From NCBI RefSeq assembly GCF_030433685.1, contig NZ_JAROCF010000001.1, forward strand, positions 1,302,001-1,366,000: DNA of 64,000 nt, given 5' to 3'. Of this stretch, positions 54,601 through 62,489 are shown in pieces (within the stretch, counting starts at the first letter, position 1; every line of letters begins with the position of its first letter). The DNA is from Leifsonia williamsii (GTDB lineage: Bacteria; Actinomycetota; Actinomycetes; Actinomycetales; Microbacteriaceae). Under the pieces are notes generated by a model. The model saw only the letters and a program-made list of their open reading frames with translations. It was not told the DNA's origin and ran no database searches. The position numbers and the translations under genes were made by a program.

Positions 54601-55625
54601 CCGGCTCGACGGTCCCGCTCTTCGTCGGGACGCAGCAGCTCGGCGGCAGCGCGTCGACGCTCGCCGTCACCGTCCCGGCAGGCTCGGCGGTCGTGCTCGC
54701 GCCGCGGGCGACACTGCCGGTGGAGGCCGCCGCCACGGGAACGCTCACCGCGACGGTCGCCGATGCGCGGACCGTGCGGCTGTCCGGGGCGGGAGCGACG
54801 TCGGCGCGCGTGACCAACGTCCAGACGGGGGAGACGCGACCGGTCACGCGGGGCGGCGTCGTGTTCGCGTCGGCGACGGCCTACCCCGTCGCCGACCTGG
54901 CGCTCAGCACCTTCACGTATCCCGCCTCCGTCCTCCCGCCCGGGATGACGTCGCCGGCGCTGGCCGTCGACGGCGACGCGCGGACGTCCTGGGTGCCGGG
55001 CCCGGACGGGCGGATGGTGACCGACCTCGGCTCCCCGCGCGCGATCGGCGCCGTCGCGACGACATGGGACGGCCGCGCGGTGCCCGCAGCGACCGTCTCG
55101 GTGAGCGACGACGGCCTGACGTTCACACCGGTCGGGACCATCGCGCCGGCCGCGCGGACCGGGTCCGGCTCCGCCGCGGTCGCGGCGGACGCCCGCACCG
55201 GCTCCGTCGCCGTGGGGGTCACCGCACGGTACGTCGCCGTGAGCACGGCCTGGCGAGCGGGGGACGCAGGTCTCACAGCGCTCCGCGTGCTGCCGCCCGG
55301 TGTCCCCGTCGATGACGGCGCCGGTCCGGGCGGCGGCGATCCGGGAGGCGGCGGCCCCGGTGGTCCCGGCGGCCCCGGTGGCCCCGGCGGCGGGACGCCG
55401 GGCGGTGGCGGTTCCGGCGGGACGCCGGGCGATGGCGGCGGCGGAGGAACGCCGGGAGGCCCGGGAGAGACGGACGGCTCCGGCGGCTCGGCCGCGGGCG
55501 CCGACCACCATCGCGACGGCCTCGCGGCGACCGGATCGGACGTGGCCGGGGTGGCGGTGCTCGGCGCGCTCATCGTCGCCGCGGGCGGGGCGCTCGCCGT
55601 CCGTCGCCGCAGAAGCGCCCCCTGA
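51633..55625 (+). CDS. Large cell-wall-anchored multidomain protein with F5/8-type domains
   Basis: 1330 residues. A Sec signal (to about 45) precedes an all-helical region of roughly 400 residues (AAGYYKALLRHTQWVNTVWD... EDDTALEESGVY... WRSGGRNAIQF) that looks like an (alpha/alpha) toroid, possibly a glycan lyase or hydrolase. Then come at least two discoidin-like (F5/8 type C, CBM32-like) domains, each with the RYVRMQG.QGD..YGYSLY.. and ADSWIQVDLGS text. Further beta domains and a third discoidin-like stretch near 1110-1240 follow, then a Gly/Pro-rich linker and LAATG (1297-1301) with anchor helix and Arg tail. AGGAG precedes ATG. It forms an operon with the EEP protein. The enzymatic family is not recognised. 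Confidence 0.83.
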   Translation: MASGALTRWRRLIVRVRRAAVTGVGVIALALSLAAAGATVPAQAADAPAYGAPDATAAGYYKALLRHTQWVNTVWDASIGAYKLADFDFAVVLGNAVLVTHGDYDEQLAGISKEDLRQRTVATITHYAASNRFVDPKGTWGKQLFWDSTFQSYFLDAGRLMWDQLDAATRANLVTIAAGQSTYTADLNHGRDPMSGSWTAEWPDGRHEDDTALEESGVYTQALAPGLAWAPGNPDAGRWQTQFDDWARNAAGQPTADANNPSVVGGKPIASNTMDNIYDTYVVDNHNTVEPHYQSDIWRSGGRNAIQFILNGRPLPEILTKQPNSAELWNSLKLVLSGRGEPFQPMKDDREFLYGRDVIPLAFLGQVLRDPDAARAEADIAGALDAYQSYAPVNRLAKFSGEPKYEPEARAEIAISYLLHVHAAGAGGGVVTPTPENTFYQRLSGVRDYGARAGLTVQQSSSAWAAASSRPGYVKFPWVPDHDEWLFDVSGTTPFLYPTTSATVGTRSTSVYTAPRDGFAGTASVYELGDGYAGQVTLPDGSAIYASTGAGADDGSIRVRNLDMSGLDGLDGSRTYETAEGSTTAALPVTHVADPADAKAARVDDLDFEPVHARYVRMQGQQGDATYGYSLYSFHVYGDGSATAGDLAAGKTAQASSEDAKNAHLVAHATDASASTRWAVSVADRKRADSWIQVDLGSSQTVSGVRLAWEASAGARYLVQTSDDGTTWTTRSAYGGAPADVNVARLDTVDLTPAGGSTPAPVTTRFVRMQGEQGDPSYGYSLYHLRALTAAGVDAAAGRPASASSADPANPASAVTDGKATTRWAVAKAERTRADSWVQVDLGAPTAIAQVQLGWENAAGRQYRIQTSLDGVTWEDAARFRYTGDQILSSSGHWLDVEGKAGFVVRGATAPITVSRENDATHVVRLADGATGARLIEMVPADAAATKARAAAAEPSTDAPGVLLSSLGGYLTAFNLTGADVKAAISIPYTGSTVPLFVGTQQLGGSASTLAVTVPAGSAVVLAPRATLPVEAAATGTLTATVADARTVRLSGAGATSARVTNVQTGETRPVTRGGVVFASATAYPVADLALSTFTYPASVLPPGMTSPALAVDGDARTSWVPGPDGRMVTDLGSPRAIGAVATTWDGRAVPAATVSVSDDGLTFTPVGTIAPAARTGSGSAAVAADARTGSVAVGVTARYVAVSTAWRAGDAGLTALRVLPPGVPVDDGAGPGGGDPGGGGPGGPGGPGGPGGGTPGGGGSGGTPGDGGGGGTPGGPGETDGSGGSAAGADHHRDGLAATGSDVAGVAVLGALIVAAGGALAVRRRRSAP

Positions 55626-55711
55626 CCTCCGCATCCGGTACGAACGTCGGAGGCATGGCGCTGGGCGGCCGGTGGGCGGGGCGCGGTAGTCGCGCACGGG
55701 AGAATGGAGCG

Positions 55712-56323
55712 ATGACGACCCTCATCGTGACGGCGCACCCGCACGCGCCGTCCCTCACGTCGAGTATCGCCGCAGAGCTGGCGGAGGCGCTGGGCCCGGA
55801 GGTCGAGCTCGCCGACCTCGCCGCGGAGGGTTTCGACCCTCGCTTCACCCTGGCCGACCGGCGCACCTACCTCAGCGGGACCGATGCTCCCGCCGACGTC
55901 GTCGCCGAGCAGCGGCGGGTGGACCGGGCGACCGACCTGGTGCTCGTCTTCCCGGTCTTCTGGTGGTCCATGCCGGCCCTGCTCAAGGGGTGGATCGACC
56001 GCGTGTTCGTCAACGGCTGGGCGTTCTCCGCGGGGGAGGAGGGCGGCATCCGGCGCCGGCTCGGCCGGCTCACCATCCATCTCGTCGCCGTCGCGGGTGA
56101 TGACGCCGGGGTGTACGAGCGCCACGACTACGAGCGTGCGATGCGCACGCAGCTGCAGCACGGGATCATCGACTACTGCGGCGCCCGCCGCGGCGCGATG
56201 ACCTTCGTCTACGACTCGGAGAGCGCGGACGACGACGCCAGGGGCGCAGCCGTCGCCGCCTCCGTGGCGGCCGTGCGCGCGGCCGTCGAGGCCACCCGGG
56301 AGCGCGACGGGGTCGCGCGGTAG
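55712..56323 (+). CDS. Flavodoxin-fold NAD(P)H dehydrogenase (quinone)
   Basis: 203 residues of the NQO1/KefF/MdaB type. TLIVTAHPHAPSLTSSIA is the FMN phosphate loop, FPVFWWSMPALLKGWIDRVF the flavin-contact segment. It catalyses two-electron reduction of quinones. ATG 55712 follows GGGAGAATGGAG; the frame upstream is not supported. It ends 17 bases from the convergent kinase gene. Confidence 0.9.
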   Translation: MTTLIVTAHPHAPSLTSSIAAELAEALGPEVELADLAAEGFDPRFTLADRRTYLSGTDAPADVVAEQRRVDRATDLVLVFPVFWWSMPALLKGWIDRVFVNGWAFSAGEEGGIRRRLGRLTIHLVAVAGDDAGVYERHDYERAMRTQLQHGIIDYCGARRGAMTFVYDSESADDDARGAAVAASVAAVRAAVEATRERDGVAR

Positions 56324-56340
56324 ACGCTCGCGAAGCGACG

Positions 56341-57189
56341 TCACCCGTCCGCCCGCAGCGCCTCCCGCGCGGCGGTCGCGACGTCGGCGGCGGACGGCCT
56401 GCTCGATGCGTCCGCACGGGTCATCCACTGGATGAGCGCGCGCCACGGTTCCGGCACCGTGGCAGGAATCTCCGGGTCGCGGTCCAGCCTGCCGAGTGCG
56501 GAGTCCACGGGCGTTCCCGGGAAGGCGACGGTCCGCGTGAAGCACTCCAGCAGGACGAGGCCGAGCGAGTAGATGTCGGAGGCCGGTGTCAGGGGCTCGC
56601 CCCGCACCTGCTCGGGGCTGAGGTAGGCGGCCGTCCCGAACGTCTCCTCCTCCAGCTCCTGTGGGCGGGTCGCGTCGATGGCGATACCGAAGTCCGTCAG
56701 CCGTGCCCGCGGGCGCGAGAACCGGGTCCCGTAGTCGACGACCATGATGTTGGTCGGTGTCACGTCGCGATGGATGACGCCGCGGGCGTGGACGTACTCG
56801 AGCGTCTCGGCGACCTCGAAGACGATCTCGCCGGTCCGCCTGGTCGAGAGCGGGCCCGCGTTGAGCAGCGCGCGGAGCGTGTCGCCGTCGACCAGCTCGA
56901 TGACCAGGAAGGGCCGGGGGTCCTTCGGCGACGAGTCGTCGACGCCCGCATCGAGGATCGACACCACACCGTGGTGACGCAGGCCGGCGAGCACGCCGAC
57001 CTCGGCGCGGAACCGCGCACGGTGGTCGGGGGTTCCTGCGGAGAAGAGCTTGATCGCGACGTCACGGCCGAGGTTCTCGTCGCGGGCGCGGAACACCATC
57101 GAGGAACCGCCGCGCGCAAGAAGCCTTTCCGGGCGATACCGCCCGAGCAGAAGCGGAACCGGGGTCTCAGTTCTGTCCACGCCCTCCAT
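56341..57189 (-). CDS. Soluble Ser/Thr protein kinase
   Basis: 282 residues, just a kinase domain with no membrane helix or PASTA repeats. The ATP Lys is Lys47 in VAIK, the glycine loop is ARGGSSMVF, the catalytic loop is HRDVTPTN (140-147) and the DFG motif is present (LTDFGIA), followed by GTAAYLSPEQVRG. In the catalytic loop Thr144 replaces the common Lys; HRDVS/TPxN loops occur in other bacterial kinases, so activity is still likely. Only the Val-Asp-Arg N-terminal tail precedes the domain. Its target is unknown; neighbours give no clue. Confidence 0.92.
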   Translation of the reverse strand: MEGVDRTETPVPLLLGRYRPERLLARGGSSMVFRARDENLGRDVAIKLFSAGTPDHRARFRAEVGVLAGLRHHGVVSILDAGVDDSSPKDPRPFLVIELVDGDTLRALLNAGPLSTRRTGEIVFEVAETLEYVHARGVIHRDVTPTNIMVVDYGTRFSRPRARLTDFGIAIDATRPQELEEETFGTAAYLSPEQVRGEPLTPASDIYSLGLVLLECFTRTVAFPGTPVDSALGRLDRDPEIPATVPEPWRALIQWMTRADASSRPSAADVATAAREALRADG

Positions 57190-57265
57190 CCTCGGGCATC
57201 CTGGCCATCGGCGCCGCCCGGTAGACCCGTGAGCGACTCCGGTGTAAAGCCGGGCGCCGGGCGTC

Positions 57266-57706
57266 TCACGGTGTGATGACCAGTCCGTGGAGGAAGCCGT
57301 TCGTCAGACGGCGGGCCAGGTCGGCCGGCCGGGATCGCAGCCGGCGGGTGTGGCCGATGACGACGATGTCGGCGCATCGTCGCCTCGCCAGCCGGGCGAG
57401 CTCCGTGGCCGGGTCGCCGGTGGACACCAGCACGTGACCGTCGATACCGGCGCCGGCGATGGCGTCGGCGGCCGCAGCGGTCACCTCGTGCGCGACCGCC
57501 GTCTCCACCGGCTCCGCAGGCGGCACGGTCATCCCGCCGACCGCGGCGACCGAGGAGAGCAGGAGCGTGGTCCACTGGGCATACGGGCGCACGTGGCAGA
57601 CGGTCAGCGCGGCCGACTCGCGTTGCGCGAGTCCGATGCTGAAGGCCAGCGCCCGGTACGACTTCTCGCTGCCGTCCACCCCCACGACGATGCTGCGCAT
57701 GCTCAT
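57266..57706 (-). CDS. Universal stress protein
   Basis: 146 residues, one Usp domain: MRSIVVGVDGSEKSYRALAFSIGLA at the start, DIVVIGHTRR late. The usual ATP-binding GxxGxG...GS(V/T) motif is degenerate (GHTRRLRSRPADLARR), so it may not bind ATP. ATG 57706 overlaps the MFS stop (ATGA), tying it to the exporter. The 76 bases between it and the kinase start show nothing clear. Confidence 0.88.
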   Translation of the reverse strand: MSMRSIVVGVDGSEKSYRALAFSIGLAQRESAALTVCHVRPYAQWTTLLLSSVAAVGGMTVPPAEPVETAVAHEVTAAAADAIAGAGIDGHVLVSTGDPATELARLARRRCADIVVIGHTRRLRSRPADLARRLTNGFLHGLVITP

Positions 57707-58998
57707 GGCCTCGCTCCGCCCGTGGAGAAGACGTGGCGGTCGCGCGCGGCCGCCGCGCCCGCTGCGAACTGCGCCACCAGCACGGCGAGGAGGGCCCCCA
57801 CGGGCATGCTCCAGCCTCCGGTCGCCGAGTGGATGATGCCCAGGCCGACCGGCCCGAGCCCGGCGAGGAGGTAGCCGATGCCCTGCGCCATGGTGGAGAG
57901 GTGGCCGGTGTGCCGGGAGTCCGGCGAACGCAGCACGATGAAGCTCAACGACAGCGCGATCGCCGAGCCCTGACCGAGACCGAGGAACGTCATCCACCAC
58001 CACGGCGCCCCGCCGTCGGTCACCAGCAGCAGCCCGGTGAAGCCCACGATCAGGCAGGCCGTGGACAGCGCGATCGGCAGCCACGGCGGCCGGAGCCGGG
58101 AAAGCGCCGGAACGGCGAGCGCTGCGGCGATGCCGGGGAGGCTCGTGTACGAGAGCATGAGGCCGGCTTCGCCGTCGGGCACGCCGGCGTCGCGCAGCAG
58201 CGTCGGGATCCACGTGAGCGCCGCGTAATAGGTCAAGCTCTGGGTGCCCATGAAGCCGGTGACCGCCCAGGCGACGCGATCGCGCAGCAGCCGCCGCATG
58301 CGGGGCTCGTCGGGGAGCTCCTCCACGGCGTCGAGGACCCGGGTCGAGTGCGGCACATGGCCGGGGTTCATCGCCGCCCGGGGGAGCCAGACGAGGAGGG
58401 CCGCCGCGGCGGGGACGAGCCAGAACCCGAGGGCCGCCCGCCACGACCCGCCGAAGTCGGCCATGAGCGGCACGGTGAACGCCGTGGCCACGGCGGCGCC
58501 GACGAACATCGCCGTCGAGTACAGGCCCATCATCGACGCCGTCCGGTGCGCGAAGTCCTGCTTGATGGCCGCCGGCATGCACACGTTTGCGACGGCGATC
58601 GCTGCTCCCACCACCACCGTCCCGGCGAAGAGAGCCACCGGCGACGGGATCAGCCGGAGTCCGATGCCGAGCGCGGCCGCCGCCATGGTGACGCCGAGCA
58701 GCCGGTGCAAGCCGATCCGGCGCGAGAGGGCGGGCGTGAGGAACGCGAACGCGCCGAAGGCGAACACCGGGATCGTCGTCAGCAGGCTCGCGGCGGCCGG
58801 CGACCCGCCGAGGTCGTGTTCGAGCGACGACAGCACGGGGCTGACCGAGGCGATGCCGACCCGGAGGTTGAAGGCGATGAGCAGCAGGCCCGCCGCCACG
58901 TACACGGCGAGGGCGGCGCTCCCGCGGCGCGGCCGGGCCGCCGACGACCCGCGCGCGGGGAGGGAGCCGGTGCGGGGCGCTTCATCCGTGAACGTCAT
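57703..58998 (-). CDS. MFS transporter, CynX/NimT-like
   Basis: 431 residues with twelve helices. The opening helix LLLIAFNLRVGIASVSPVL and SSLEHDLGGS are typical of the cyanate/nitroimidazole CynX-NimT group. The substrate cannot be read. It is divergent from an AraC regulator (59053), which probably controls it; the gap is only 54 bases. Downstream it is coupled to the universal stress protein. Confidence 0.88.
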   Translation of the reverse strand: MTFTDEAPRTGSLPARGSSAARPRRGSAALAVYVAAGLLLIAFNLRVGIASVSPVLSSLEHDLGGSPAAASLLTTIPVFAFGAFAFLTPALSRRIGLHRLLGVTMAAAALGIGLRLIPSPVALFAGTVVVGAAIAVANVCMPAAIKQDFAHRTASMMGLYSTAMFVGAAVATAFTVPLMADFGGSWRAALGFWLVPAAAALLVWLPRAAMNPGHVPHSTRVLDAVEELPDEPRMRRLLRDRVAWAVTGFMGTQSLTYYAALTWIPTLLRDAGVPDGEAGLMLSYTSLPGIAAALAVPALSRLRPPWLPIALSTACLIVGFTGLLLVTDGGAPWWWMTFLGLGQGSAIALSLSFIVLRSPDSRHTGHLSTMAQGIGYLLAGLGPVGLGIIHSATGGWSMPVGALLAVLVAQFAAGAAAARDRHVFSTGGARP

Positions 58999-59052
58999 GC
59001 GTTCATCCCAGCAGGGGGAGGGTCTGCCCGGAAACAGCTAGAGTGACGCGTG

Positions 59053-59820
59053 ATGTCGGATTCTCGCCAACCGGGCTGGTTCGCCACGGCGGACGCCCTA
59101 TCCACCGAGGGCGCCTTCCTGTTCGAGCACGCCGAGACATCGCCCCTCCACGCGCATCCGTACGGTCACCTCGTGCACGCGGCCTCCGGCGTGCTGTCGC
59201 TGCTGACCGAGCACGGGGCCTGGATCGCGCCCGCGAACCGGTTCGCGTGGGTGCCGGCGGGCTTCCTCCACCGCCACCGGGCGCACGGTCGCACGGACAT
59301 GCGGATCGTCGCCCTCTCCGAAGCGGCGGCCGGGAGGCTGCCTCCCGCGCCGGCGGTGCTCGTCGCCACCACACTCGCCCGCGAGGCGGCCCTGGCGGTG
59401 ACCTCCCCGGCCGAGCGCTCCGTCGACGCGCTCGACCGGCTGCGCCTGGTGATCGTCGACGAGGCGACCGCTGCGCCCGAGCAGCCGCTGCATCTCCCGG
59501 AGCCGCAGGACCCGCGGCTCCGGGCGGCCGCCGCCCACGTGCAGGAGAACCTGTCCGAGCCCGTGCCGCTCGACGTCCTGGCCGACCGCATCGGCATCGG
59601 CGCCCGCACCCTCAGCCGCCTGTTCCAGCGGGAGACGGGGATGGGCTACCGGCAGTGGAGGCTGCAGCTGCGCGTGCACCGGGCACTGGTCCTCCTCTCG
59701 AGCGGGGAGACGGTCGCCACCACGGCGGCCGAGTGCGGCTGGGCCACGACGAGCCAGTTCATCGAGCAGTTCACCCCGCTCGTCGGGATGACGCCCGGTC
59801 AGTACCGGAAGCTGCGCTGA
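59053..59820 (+). CDS. AraC-family regulator
   Basis: 255 residues. A cupin-like sensor domain (HAHPYGHLVHAASGVLSLLTEHGAWIAPANRFAWVPAG) precedes two C-terminal helix-turn-helix motifs (LDVLADRIGIGARTLSRLFQRETG, VATTAAECGWATTSQFIEQFTPLVGMTP). ATG 59053 is chosen over GTG 59050 because TAGAGT (59039-59044) lies eight bases upstream, fitting a leaderless start. It is divergent from the MFS exporter, the usual layout for NimT-like pumps and their regulators. Confidence 0.9.
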   Translation: MSDSRQPGWFATADALSTEGAFLFEHAETSPLHAHPYGHLVHAASGVLSLLTEHGAWIAPANRFAWVPAGFLHRHRAHGRTDMRIVALSEAAAGRLPPAPAVLVATTLAREAALAVTSPAERSVDALDRLRLVIVDEATAAPEQPLHLPEPQDPRLRAAAAHVQENLSEPVPLDVLADRIGIGARTLSRLFQRETGMGYRQWRLQLRVHRALVLLSSGETVATTAAECGWATTSQFIEQFTPLVGMTPGQYRKLR

Positions 59821-59852
59821 GGCGCTCTTTCCACCGATTCCAGCGCTCGTGC

Positions 59853-59882
59853 TTGACAGCGGCTGAGCGCTTCGCATATCGT
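59853..59882 (+). promoter_or_regulatory. Promoter of the ROK-ABC operon
   Basis: TTGACA (59853-59858), 18 bases, TATCGT (59877-59882), 48 bases before the ROK start. Confidence 0.75.
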
Positions 59883-59887
59883 CTCAG

Positions 59888-59916
59888 CAATCGATAGGAA
59901 ACTTCCTAGTCGATTG
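59888..59916. promoter_or_regulatory. Probable ROK operator
   Basis: Inner palindrome TAGGAA-AC-TTCCTA (59895-59908), flanked by CAATCGA (59888-59894) and its mirror TCGATTG (59910-59916). It begins six bases after the -10, so binding would block transcription. The adjacent ROK gene is the likely source of the binder. Confidence 0.75.
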
Positions 59917-59930
59917 TCGAGGAGGACACG

Positions 59931-61100
59931 ATGAGCACGTCAGGCAGCCCCAGCGTTCTGCGGGTCCTCAACGACCGCGCGGCCCTGGAGGTCCTGGTCC
60001 GCGAGGAGACCGTGTCGCGCTCGCAGCTGGAGAACCTGGTCGGGCTGTCCAAGCCGGCCACCTCGCAGCTGCTCGCGCGGCTGGAGCACGCCGGCCTGGT
60101 CGCCAAGGCCGGGCACCGCCAGGACGGCCCCGGCCCCCGCGCCCAGCTGTGGTCGCTGAAGGCCGACGCCGGGTTCGCCGCCGGCGTCGACGTCTCCGCC
60201 GCCGGGATCGACGTCGCCATCGCCGACCTGCGCGGCACGGTCGTCGCCGAGGAGTTCACACCCGCCGACAGGCTCGGGCCTCGCGACGCCCTGCTGGTCG
60301 CGCTGACCGCCGCCAGCGTGAAGGCCGGCATCGCGCCGGAGACGCTCACGCACATCTCCATCGGCATCCCCGGCGCCGTCGACCAGCAGACCGGCTACCT
60401 GCGCTACGCCTCCGAGCTCCCGGGCTGGAAGCAGGTGGACCTGCTGCACCTGCTCGACGACGCCCTGCCCGTGCCCGTCACCATCGAGAACGACGTCAAC
60501 CTGGTCGCGCTCAACGAGATGGCGCACGGCACCGCCCAGGGCCGCAGCGACTTCTTCCTGCTGTGGATCGCCGAGCGCGGGGTCGGGTCGTCCGTCGTCG
60601 TCGGCGGCGAGCTGATCCGCGGCGCCACTCTGGGCGCGGGTGAGATCGGCTTCACGCCGGTCCCCGACCTGGCGACGGCCACGACTCCTTTCATCGGCCA
60701 TCGGTTCGGCGACCTGATCACCAACGCCGCGCTTCTCGACCTCGCCGCCGCCCACGGCATCCGGGCGACGGGAGCCATCGACGCGCTCGAGCAGGGGCTC
60801 GCCACCGACCCGGACGGCTTCCCCCGCGACTTCGCCCGCCGCATCAGCGCCGGCCTCGCCGCGGTCGTCAGCATCCTCGATCCGGAACTGATCATCCTCG
60901 ACGGCGACATCTGCGTCGCCGGCGGCGACCGCCTCGCCGCGCTCGTCGCGGAATCCCTGGCCGGGCTCGTCGAGCCGCGGGTCCCCATCGTCTCGGGGCG
61001 CGACGACGCCAGCTCCGTGCGGGCCGGCGCCGTCCAAGCCGCTCTCGTCCCGGCGCGCGAAGCCCACTTCGCGGCCGGGTCGACCATCGATGTCCCCTAA
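59931..61100 (+). CDS. ROK-family regulator lacking the zinc motif
   Basis: 389 residues: winged helix (VSRSQLENLVGLSKPATSQLLARLEHAGLV) plus ROK domain (SIGIPGAVDQQTGYLRYASELPGWKQVDL, IENDVNLVALNEMAHG). The Cys-rich zinc signature is absent: GEIGFTPVPDLATATTP contains no Cys, unlike the ROK protein at 20651. It should regulate the following importer through the palindrome at 59888. GAGGAGG precedes ATG. The 66-base gap to the lipoprotein gene has only its ribosome site. Confidence 0.9.
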   Translation: MSTSGSPSVLRVLNDRAALEVLVREETVSRSQLENLVGLSKPATSQLLARLEHAGLVAKAGHRQDGPGPRAQLWSLKADAGFAAGVDVSAAGIDVAIADLRGTVVAEEFTPADRLGPRDALLVALTAASVKAGIAPETLTHISIGIPGAVDQQTGYLRYASELPGWKQVDLLHLLDDALPVPVTIENDVNLVALNEMAHGTAQGRSDFFLLWIAERGVGSSVVVGGELIRGATLGAGEIGFTPVPDLATATTPFIGHRFGDLITNAALLDLAAAHGIRATGAIDALEQGLATDPDGFPRDFARRISAGLAAVVSILDPELIILDGDICVAGGDRLAALVAESLAGLVEPRVPIVSGRDDASSVRAGAVQAALVPAREAHFAAGSTIDVP

Positions 61101-61166
61101 CCGGGCAAGCACCATCGCAACTCAGCCTCACCCGACGTGCTCCACCATCCCAACCCAGGAGAACAC

Positions 61167-62489
61167 ATGCGAAAGGTCATCCCTGCTGTCGTCGTGACAG
61201 CACTGGCGGCGCTCGCGCTCAGCGCGTGCACCGGCACCGGCTCCTCCTCGTCGTCGCTGTCGCCGAAGCCGGCCGACGACGAGAAGATCACGCTCACGGT
61301 CTGGAGCGGCTTCGCCGACCGTGAGCTCGACGTGGTCAACAGCGCCCTCGACGGCTTCCACAAGCTCCACCCGAACATCACCATCACGAGCGAGGGCAGC
61401 CAGGACGACGACAAGATCGCCCAGGCCGTCCGCGGCGGCACCGCGCCCGACGTCGCCATCTCCGGCAACGCGAACGCGCTCGGCCAGTACTGCAAGACCG
61501 GCGCCTTCCAGGACCTCGGCGGCTACATCAAGCGCGACAAGGTCGACCTCGGCAGCATCCCGAAGGCGGTGCAGTCGTACACCGAGCACGACGGCGTGCG
61601 CTGCGCGATGCCGCTCCTCGCCGACGACTACGGCCTCTATTACAACAAGGACCTCTTCGCGAAGGCGGGCATCACCGAGCCGCCGAAGACGATGAGCGAG
61701 CTGCAGGAGGACGCCGAGAAGCTCACCGAGCTGAACCCCGACGGGTCGATCAAGGTGGCCGGCTTCGTCCCGACCATCGGCTTCTACAACAACCGCCTCG
61801 ACGTCTGGGCGCCGCAGTTCGGCGCCGAGTGGCAGAACAGCAAGGGCGAGTCGTCCCTCGCCTCCAGCAAGGGCTGGAACGACCTCTTCACCTGGCAGAA
61901 GAAGATGACCGACTTCTACGGCCAGGACAAGCTCACCGCCTTCACCGCGGCGGCCGGCCAGAAGTACTCGCCGGACAACGCGTTCCAGACCGGCCAGATC
62001 GCGATGATGTTCGACGGGGAGTTCCGCACCGGGTTCATCGACGACCAAGCGCCCGACATCTCGTACGGGACCGCGCCCCTCCCGGTCGCGGACGGGCTGA
62101 AGACGTACGGCGGCAGCGACGTCGGCGGCAACATCATCGGCATCCCGAAGGGCGCCAAGAACGCCGGGGCCGCGTGGGAGCTGATCAAGTACCTCTCCCT
62201 CGACACGAAGCCGCTCGTCCAGCTCGCCAACGGGCTCAAGAACGTGCCGACGACGCTCGACGCGCTGAAGTCCCCCGACCTGCAGTTCACCGGCACTCTC
62301 GCGCCGTTCCTCGACATCTTCGCCAACAAGCACTCCAGCTCGCTGCCGACGACCTCGAACGGCGCCGCCTACCTCAAGACCGCGACCGACTTCGCGGTGA
62401 AGTGGCAGACCGGCGGGGTCAGCGACCTGAAGGCGGGGCTGAAGGACGTCGACACGCAGATCCAGAACGACAACGCGCTGCAGCAGTGA
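61167..62489 (+). CDS. Sugar-binding lipoprotein, third ABC importer
   Basis: 440 residues from ATG 61167 (AGGAGA upstream). The lipoprotein signal ends LSAC (Cys21). The mature part (KITLTVWSGFADRELDVVNSALDGFHKLHPNI) is a CUT1 family 1 binding protein. The stop overlaps the permease ATG by one base. Confidence 0.93.
   Translation: MRKVIPAVVVTALAALALSACTGTGSSSSSLSPKPADDEKITLTVWSGFADRELDVVNSALDGFHKLHPNITITSEGSQDDDKIAQAVRGGTAPDVAISGNANALGQYCKTGAFQDLGGYIKRDKVDLGSIPKAVQSYTEHDGVRCAMPLLADDYGLYYNKDLFAKAGITEPPKTMSELQEDAEKLTELNPDGSIKVAGFVPTIGFYNNRLDVWAPQFGAEWQNSKGESSLASSKGWNDLFTWQKKMTDFYGQDKLTAFTAAAGQKYSPDNAFQTGQIAMMFDGEFRTGFIDDQAPDISYGTAPLPVADGLKTYGGSDVGGNIIGIPKGAKNAGAAWELIKYLSLDTKPLVQLANGLKNVPTTLDALKSPDLQFTGTLAPFLDIFANKHSSSLPTTSNGAAYLKTATDFAVKWQTGGVSDLKAGLKDVDTQIQNDNALQQ

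Noticed and set aside
51648..55697. 1349-residue minus-strand frame opposite the large surface protein
   Set aside because: The plus strand has a signal peptide, discoidin motifs and LAATG; the minus reading is compositionally biased with no domain.
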